Shown: one piece after another, positions 5,920 to 10,871 of the stretch
How the letters are laid out: each line of letters opens with the position of its first letter
How positions within the stretch are numbered: position 1 is the first letter of the stretch
DNA from: Nitrospirales bacterium
GTDB taxonomy: Bacteria; Nitrospirota; Nitrospiria; Nitrospirales; UBA8639
DNA: 10,871 bases
Assembly (NCBI GenBank): GCA_029261305.1
Contig: JAJDBO010000276.1
Coordinates: forward strand, 1-10,871
Direction of reading: 5' to 3'
The notes under the pieces: model-generated
Told to the model about the DNA's origin: nothing
The model's input: the letters and a program-made list of their open reading frames with translations, nothing else
Database searches by the model: none
Made by a program: the position numbers and the translations under genes

Positions 5920-7245
5920 ATGGAATTTCTCATATTTGGGATTCAGCAGTTTGGAGAATGGGTCATGTTGCCCATTGATTTTTTAACCCACTTGGATATG
6001 GAACAGTGGGTCCTGTATTTCTGGCCGTTATTGCTCTTGGATATCCCACGCTATTTGATCACCGATGCCGTAGTCTTTGTGTGGGCTTTAGCGAAAAAAA
6101 GGCAGAGAGAAGACCAACATGGTCATCACCTGGATGCTCAACAGCCGGTTCCCTTGGTCGCAGTGATTATTTCTGCTTTGAATGAGGAGCGAAGCCTAGA
6201 GTCTTGTGTCTATTCAGTCCTAAATCAAGACTATCCTCTCCTCGATATTATTCTCGTGGATGATGGTTCGACAGATCGGACGGGGCTCCTTGGTCGGCAG
6301 CTTGCTCGTTATCCTCACGTGAGATTTTTCTCTCTTCGGTCTCGGCAAGGGAAATCTGGTGCGGTGAACTTTGGGGGAAGGATGACCACCGCACCGTATA
6401 TTGCTTGGCTCGATAGCGACTCAACGCTCGACAATCAAGCAATTTCCAGAGCCATGCGTCCATTTTTTCAACAACCCAGTGTCGGTGCGGTTTCTGGAAA
6501 TATCGGGCTTCGCAATGGATCGCGCAATATGCTTACTCGCCTACAGAACGCAGAATATCTGTGTTCGATTGGGGTGGGGCGGCAATTTTCTAGCCGCATG
6601 GGTATTTTGTCGACCGTGTCCGGCGCTTTTGGAATCTTCCACCGTGATGTCCTTGATAGGCTTGGATGGTTTGAACCAGGCATCGGCGAAGACACGGATA
6701 TGACGATTCGCATTCGGAAACTGGGTTATCGCATTGCATTTGCTCCCGATGCGGTGTGTCTCACCAATGGGCCAGAGACGTTGAGGGGTTTTGTGCGACA
6801 ACGGCTCCGTTGGGACCGGGCGATGGTTTTATTTATATTTCGGAAATATCGTGACGCATTTCATTTCTCTGAGCATCATTTTCGGTTCTCGAATATGATG
6901 TCCTTTTTGGATGCGCTCCTTTTTCAAATTGTCTTGCCTGTGGGGTGGACGCTCTATTTGTTGGGATTGTTGGTGTATTCCCCTGAGAATGTTTTTCCAT
7001 TGGTGATGGGCCTCTATTATCTCTACACCATATTTACAATCGTGGATTGGTCTTTTGCGATCAGTATTTTAGATTGGAAAGGTCGAGGATATGGGTTTGT
7101 TTTTGCATTGCCCCTTGCAGTGCCCTACCGTGTATTGTCGGGACTGATTACCCTCTTGGGTACCTTTCAGGAGTTCGTCTTTCGTCTCTCTTATCACGAT
7201 CCTTATACCCCAGAAAAAGTTCGGGCCCAGATGCCTCTCTATTAG
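5920..7245 (+). CDS. Processive membrane family-2 glycosyltransferase (exopolysaccharide synthase)
   Basis: This 441-residue integral membrane enzyme should transfer sugars from a nucleotide-sugar donor onto a growing polysaccharide and extrude it. All signatures of processive GT2 enzymes (BcsA, Alg8, hyaluronan synthase and PgaC type) are present: VDDGSTD (113-119), DSD (165-167), the acceptor-base region GEDTD (256-260) and QRLRW (294-298). One hydrophobic region precedes the catalytic domain (about 29-58), and three to four membrane segments follow it (about 328-352, 357-379 and 391-418). There is no PilZ domain, so c-di-GMP control would have to come from the neighbour upstream. The start is uncertain: ATG 5920 gives the length used here but has no good ribosome-binding site, whereas ATG 5965 (residue 16) has GGAG 8 bp upstream. 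The sugar cannot be deduced. Confidence 0.92.
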   Translation: MEFLIFGIQQFGEWVMLPIDFLTHLDMEQWVLYFWPLLLLDIPRYLITDAVVFVWALAKKRQREDQHGHHLDAQQPVPLVAVIISALNEERSLESCVYSVLNQDYPLLDIILVDDGSTDRTGLLGRQLARYPHVRFFSLRSRQGKSGAVNFGGRMTTAPYIAWLDSDSTLDNQAISRAMRPFFQQPSVGAVSGNIGLRNGSRNMLTRLQNAEYLCSIGVGRQFSSRMGILSTVSGAFGIFHRDVLDRLGWFEPGIGEDTDMTIRIRKLGYRIAFAPDAVCLTNGPETLRGFVRQRLRWDRAMVLFIFRKYRDAFHFSEHHFRFSNMMSFLDALLFQIVLPVGWTLYLLGLLVYSPENVFPLVMGLYYLYTIFTIVDWSFAISILDWKGRGYGFVFALPLAVPYRVLSGLITLLGTFQEFVFRLSYHDPYTPEKVRAQMPLY

Positions 7246-7255
7246 GTGTTATCCT

Positions 7256-9688
7256 ATGGTCCATCTTCAAGTTTCCTCAGCCTCGGGTTCCATAAGCATC
7301 ATATGGGTGTTTGTTGTTATGATCGGCGTTGGTGGATGTGCGACTCATCCGGTTTCTTTTGAGGCATCATTTCCAGGCGCCACGTCATTTGATCGTGCGC
7401 TCATGGCCTATGTTCAAGGAGAGCTTGAAGTGTCACTACAAGAACTCCAAAAGCAACACGAGGACTTTCCTGGTGATCTTCGTGCTCCGGCCTTGCGAAT
7501 CGCGATTCTCCGAGAACAAGGAGAGGATGTTCTTCCTTCTGATGCGGCTTATGATCAAGAAGTGATCTCAGGCGTTCTTGCCCCTGAAGAGCTCTTGCAA
7601 CGGTCTCAAGAACGAAATCCAGAAATTCGTCAGCGCATTCACGATATCATTGGCGCGCGTGCCAAATGGCGGGAAGCTCGGCTGAGTTTTACCCCAGAAT
7701 TTTTTGCCTTGACTCGATTTCATCCTGGAGGATTCTTCATCCGTCTCACGCAAGATATCCTTGGTGGCCTGATCGAACGCCCGTTGCGAATGAATCAAGC
7801 AGAGGCTGGTATTCTGGAAGCCGTGGCCCGATATGCACAAACGCATCAAGAGGTTCAGCTACGAATGGCGAATGCCTATTTCACTCTTCTCGAAGCACAG
7901 GAGAGCGCAAGGATTATTCAGTTGGCGATCGATGTTGCCAAAGAGCATCAGCGGGTGGGCCAAGCGTTAGCGCATGAGGGGCTGATTACAGAGAGTTTAG
8001 TGGCAACGTATCAAGAGGAACTTCTTGAGCTTTCTCAACAATGGCTTGTTCTGCAGGGGAAAGTAATGGTGGCCCAAGCAACGATCCAGGGTTTGCTCGA
8101 TGTGACAAATAGGGAAAGGTTTTCTCTTCAGCCCAAACAGGTCTTTTTTTCTTATGAGGGGACTGTCGATCAGGCGATTGCCATGTCTCGCCAGGATCGT
8201 CCTGAGCTCCATGTTCTTGAAGCACAACTTCAAAAAACCGAATCGGCGCGAGAAGCCAATCGCTGGATGCTGCCTAAGGTGAATTTGCGTACGACCTACG
8301 GCGAAACCACCGATGAGGGAAAAGGTGATTTTCTTGATGGCTTTAGTGTCGGGTTGAGCGGAGAAGTGCCGTTATTGTTGTGGCCGTTGCGCAAGGCTCA
8401 ATCTGATCGAGAGCAGGCCTTTATTGATCGGCTAGAATTAGAGATCGCACGCGTGAAGGCTGAAATGATGATTGAAACCGTAAACGCTTATGAACGGATG
8501 AGAGTCGCCCAATCTGGGCTGCATCAACGTCAGGCCAAGATGCATATGCGATATGCTGAGTGGCAGGCGCTTGGACGTCGCAGGCAAGAAGGCCCTGACG
8601 CCAGTCAACTCGACGTGTTTTCGGCACATGTTGAATATTTGAAATCTCAACAGGAACAGGTGAGCCAACGCTATGAACAGCAACGAGCGGTGTTGGCCTT
8701 ACATGTGGTGAAAGGGGCGCTCCTCGATACCCTTACCTTCGTCGACTCCAATGAGTCTGCTCTAGTTGTGCCAGAATCGTTAGTGGCTGAACAATCGATG
8801 AAGCGAGGGTTGTGGGTGTGGCGGAGCGAGAACATTCTATCTGGGAATGAACGAACATTTTTTCTTTCTTTCCTTCAGGCACGCGAGATCCAGTCGGTGT
8901 TTTTGTTTGTGTCTCCAGACCTTCTTCAAACCCAGAGTTCGGCGGTCAGAGAATTTTTGCGAGTTGCTCATCAGAACGGTGTCGAAGTTCATGCGTTAAA
9001 TGGAGAGCCGACTTGGATTTTTGAAGACGACCGGTCCTTGGCTCAGGAGTTTCTTGCCGCGGTCGTTCGTTATCACGACAACATCATACCCGAGGAGCAA
9101 TTTGATGCCGTGCATCTTGACGTTGAACCCCATGCGCTTTCAGCTTGGAATATGGGTGAACGGAAAGCGCTGGTTCAACATTTTGTCAGATTTATGGATT
9201 GGGCCGCTGCGGAAGTTTCGAAAACCTCACTGCCAATGGTGTTTGATATCCCCTATTGGTATGACACCATTTCGACGGAGGAGGGCAATCTGTTGCAATC
9301 TGTGTGGAATGTTGCAGATCAGGTTGCCATTATGGCGTATCGCAATTCACCATCCAAAGTTCTCGAGAGCATTCGACAAGAAATTGAATTATATCAATCT
9401 CATCAAAAAACTGTGTGGGTTGGCTTGAGTGCGGAACCTGAGTTTTGGCCAAAATCTCACACCACTCACTCCGTTGAAGTGAATTTTGAATCCATGGTTC
9501 AGGAGGTGGAGGCAAGTATTATAACGTTAGGCGAGAACGTTGGCGTTTCGATTCAAGACTATGCACATTACCGGGAAATGATTCTTGCAACACACATTCA
9601 TGATCGGCCTTCCCGCCTTGATGAAATGCCCACATCAGTCACCCAACACTCCTTAAGCTCTGCGATGGTTCACCGCCTGGTTGAATAG
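7256..9688 (+). CDS. Outer-membrane TolC-like lipoprotein fused to a glycoside-hydrolase-like TIM-barrel domain
   Basis: This 810-residue protein appears to join an export channel to a polysaccharide-acting enzyme. The N-terminus is a lipoprotein signal with C28 after VGG (25-27). Residues 44-90 look like one TPR-type helical hairpin. Residues about 110-495 show the duplicated TolC/OprM pattern: long Gln/Glu/Ala-rich helices, with short strand segments at 146-166 and 341-377. These are the two beta-hairpins that would trimerise into a barrel. Residues about 517-775 are a separate domain beginning GLWVWRSENIL. It contains FDAVHLDVEPH (616-626, with D617, D622 and E624), VFDIPYWYD (662-670) and AIMAYRN (691-697), an order reminiscent of GH18-like TIM barrels. 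TolC C-termini face the periplasm, so the hydrolase domain should sit there. A typical TolC homologue is about 420-490 residues; the extra 300 are the fusion. AGGTG 8 bp before the ATG supports the start. Catalysis and substrate are inference. Confidence 0.82.
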   Translation: MVHLQVSSASGSISIIWVFVVMIGVGGCATHPVSFEASFPGATSFDRALMAYVQGELEVSLQELQKQHEDFPGDLRAPALRIAILREQGEDVLPSDAAYDQEVISGVLAPEELLQRSQERNPEIRQRIHDIIGARAKWREARLSFTPEFFALTRFHPGGFFIRLTQDILGGLIERPLRMNQAEAGILEAVARYAQTHQEVQLRMANAYFTLLEAQESARIIQLAIDVAKEHQRVGQALAHEGLITESLVATYQEELLELSQQWLVLQGKVMVAQATIQGLLDVTNRERFSLQPKQVFFSYEGTVDQAIAMSRQDRPELHVLEAQLQKTESAREANRWMLPKVNLRTTYGETTDEGKGDFLDGFSVGLSGEVPLLLWPLRKAQSDREQAFIDRLELEIARVKAEMMIETVNAYERMRVAQSGLHQRQAKMHMRYAEWQALGRRRQEGPDASQLDVFSAHVEYLKSQQEQVSQRYEQQRAVLALHVVKGALLDTLTFVDSNESALVVPESLVAEQSMKRGLWVWRSENILSGNERTFFLSFLQAREIQSVFLFVSPDLLQTQSSAVREFLRVAHQNGVEVHALNGEPTWIFEDDRSLAQEFLAAVVRYHDNIIPEEQFDAVHLDVEPHALSAWNMGERKALVQHFVRFMDWAAAEVSKTSLPMVFDIPYWYDTISTEEGNLLQSVWNVADQVAIMAYRNSPSKVLESIRQEIELYQSHQKTVWVGLSAEPEFWPKSHTTHSVEVNFESMVQEVEASIITLGENVGVSIQDYAHYREMILATHIHDRPSRLDEMPTSVTQHSLSSAMVHRLVE

Positions 9689-9695
9689 GGATGAC

Positions 9696-10871
9696 ATGTT
9701 GAAACGCTTACGAAATACAAGACCAGCTCCTATTCTTGAATTGCCTATTCATACGCTAGCTCAAACACGATGGAACAGTCACCAGAATTTGAACCGGAAA
9801 ACCGTGCTGGCTTTCTTGTTCTTGGTTGTCGTTGGCACTGGAGGGTATTGGGCATGGCAAGGGCAATGGATCGTCACGACGGGACGTGTGTTAATGGATC
9901 AAGCCCATGTCACCTCGCCGTTTAGTGGCAAAATCTCCAATATCTTTGTGGAAGAAGGGGTTTCTGTGAAGCAGGGCCAATTATTAGCAAAGCTCGATGA
10001 TGCTGAATTCCTTGCCCAGATTCAACAAGCCATGGCTGCCATGAATCAAGCGCAAGCTCGAAAACAGTTTTTCGGTCAGGCTGGTCTGGACCCTCAGGCA
10101 AAAATGAGTTTGGTTCGAGCCGACCGAGATCATCGGCTGGCCATTCATGCGTTGAAAGGGATGGAAGCCGAAGTGCAGGCTAAGCAATTCACACTCGAAG
10201 AAAAAGCCAACGAAAAAGAACGAACGAAACGTTTACTGTTGCTGAAGGCCAACACTCGTTTTCAGTGGGAGCAAGCCGTGCAAGCATGGCAACAAGCGTT
10301 TATGGCTTATCGTGTGGCCCAGGCTTCTTTGGATGAACGACAGGTTGCTGTGGCGTCGTCAGCCCAGTTGGTTCAAGAGGCGAGGCAAATGGTGGTGTAT
10401 GCCCGAGATGCATTTGATCGTGATCAGAAACTTGTGGCTTTGGAAGTTGAAAAAGCCAAGGCCGATCTGGTGAGAGCGCAGTCACGGTTAGCACACGTTG
10501 AAATCCGCGCACCACAGGATGGCGTGGTATCTTGGATTCCGCGAATGATTGGAGAGGTGATTGATCACAATGATACCTTGCTGGTAGTGATGAATCCTCA
10601 ATCCGTGTGGGTGGAAGGATATATTGAGGCAGGGGATGTTGTTGATATTGAAGAGCAACAGGATGCCTGGGTGAAAATTAGTGGGCTGATGGATGAGTAT
10701 GTCCAAGCTAAAGTCTCTCTTGTGTATCCTATGGAACGGACGCAGGAGAGCGATATTCGAATCGGTCCGAGTCGTGTGCGTTCAGCAGGACGCATTGAGG
10801 ATTTGACCCATACGGTCAAAATCCAATTTCATCAATATGTCCCTCGTGGACTTTCTCCAGAAATGGTGGCC
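9696..10871 (+). CDS. HlyD-family membrane-fusion (periplasmic adaptor) protein, N-terminal part
   Basis: The frame runs from ATG 9696 to the last base without a stop, giving 392 residues of a longer protein. AGGGA at 9687-9691 is a well-placed ribosome-binding site, and the gene starts 7 bp after the preceding stop. A short cytoplasmic tail leads into one membrane span (about 36-55). Then follow the first lipoyl-like half (VTSPFSGKISNIFVEEGVSV, 72-91), a long Gln/Ala/Lys-rich coiled coil (about 104-268), the second lipoyl half (VEIRAPQDGVVSWIPRMIGE, 268-287) and the start of the beta-barrel domain (about 300 onward). Such adaptors bridge an inner-membrane transporter or synthase to a TolC-like channel. 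Here the neighbouring partners are a glycosyltransferase and the TolC-hydrolase fusion, with no ABC or RND transporter in view, so polysaccharide export analogous to Alg44/Alg8 is likely. A PilZ domain is not seen in the visible part. Confidence 0.92.
   Translation, partial: MLKRLRNTRPAPILELPIHTLAQTRWNSHQNLNRKTVLAFLFLVVVGTGGYWAWQGQWIVTTGRVLMDQAHVTSPFSGKISNIFVEEGVSVKQGQLLAKLDDAEFLAQIQQAMAAMNQAQARKQFFGQAGLDPQAKMSLVRADRDHRLAIHALKGMEAEVQAKQFTLEEKANEKERTKRLLLLKANTRFQWEQAVQAWQQAFMAYRVAQASLDERQVAVASSAQLVQEARQMVVYARDAFDRDQKLVALEVEKAKADLVRAQSRLAHVEIRAPQDGVVSWIPRMIGEVIDHNDTLLVVMNPQSVWVEGYIEAGDVVDIEEQQDAWVKISGLMDEYVQAKVSLVYPMERTQESDIRIGPSRVRSAGRIEDLTHTVKIQFHQYVPRGLSPEMVA

Noticed and set aside
9000..9428. 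142-residue + strand frame inside the TolC-hydrolase gene
   Set aside because: It is an alternative frame of the long fusion gene, with no domain signature. The main frame continues with coherent glycoside-hydrolase-like motifs through this stretch.
1..10871. CRISPR arrays, tRNA or rRNA genes, insertion sequences, prophage or defence genes
   Set aside because: No repeat-spacer pattern, tRNA-like cloverleaf, transposase motifs or terminal inverted repeats were recognised on reading both strands.

Overview
The window (about 48-50% G+C by eye, all genes on the + strand) looks like chromosomal DNA of a Gram-negative, double-membrane bacterium. It encodes a TonB-dependent outer-membrane receptor, a TolC-type outer-membrane lipoprotein and a HlyD-type periplasmic adaptor. 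The combination of a multi-CxxC zinc-ribbon/GGDEF protein with a processive glycosyltransferase made me think of Nitrospirota (a moderate-G+C Nitrospira-like lineage). That is an impression from gene content, not a demonstrated assignment.

Region 1 (1-228) is the 3' end of a HIT-family nucleotide-binding protein gene. Region 2 (about 229-4466) looks like a metal-uptake module. A 17-bp perfect dyad of the Fur-family type, TTGCAA-N5-TTGCAA, lies 45 bp before a small exported His/Asp-rich protein (DUF2946-like). Next come a TonB-dependent receptor with an N-terminal carboxypeptidase-regulatory-like domain, a tightly coupled exported protein that is essentially a lone TonB C-terminal domain, and an alpha/beta hydrolase of the BEM46/ABHD type. 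The dyad and the histidine content point to a metal ion or metal chelate (nickel, zinc, cobalt, copper or iron) as substrate. The metal cannot be named from sequence.

Region 3 (4467-4824) is a 358-bp gap without a credible gene. It has a perfect -35 hexamer with a poor -10 and several short stem-loops, so it is probably the promoter and untranslated leader of the next operon. Region 4 (4825 to the window end) is a tight operon that reads as an exopolysaccharide synthesis and export machine. Its first gene encodes a zinc-ribbon protein fused to a GGDEF domain whose active site is destroyed but whose RxxD c-di-GMP inhibitory-site motif is kept. The second encodes a processive membrane family-2 glycosyltransferase. 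The third encodes an outer-membrane TolC-like lipoprotein fused at its C-terminus to a TIM-barrel glycoside-hydrolase-like domain. The fourth encodes a HlyD-type membrane-fusion protein that runs off the window.

The working model is as follows. Cytoplasmic c-di-GMP is sensed by the degenerate GGDEF protein and switches on the glycosyltransferase, which polymerises and extrudes a polysaccharide. The HlyD adaptor and TolC-like channel carry it across the periplasm and outer membrane, and the fused hydrolase domain trims it. The logic resembles the Pel (PelD) and alginate (Alg8/Alg44) systems, but the parts are assembled differently. The TolC-hydrolase fusion combined with a zinc-ribbon c-di-GMP receptor is the most likely undescribed system here.
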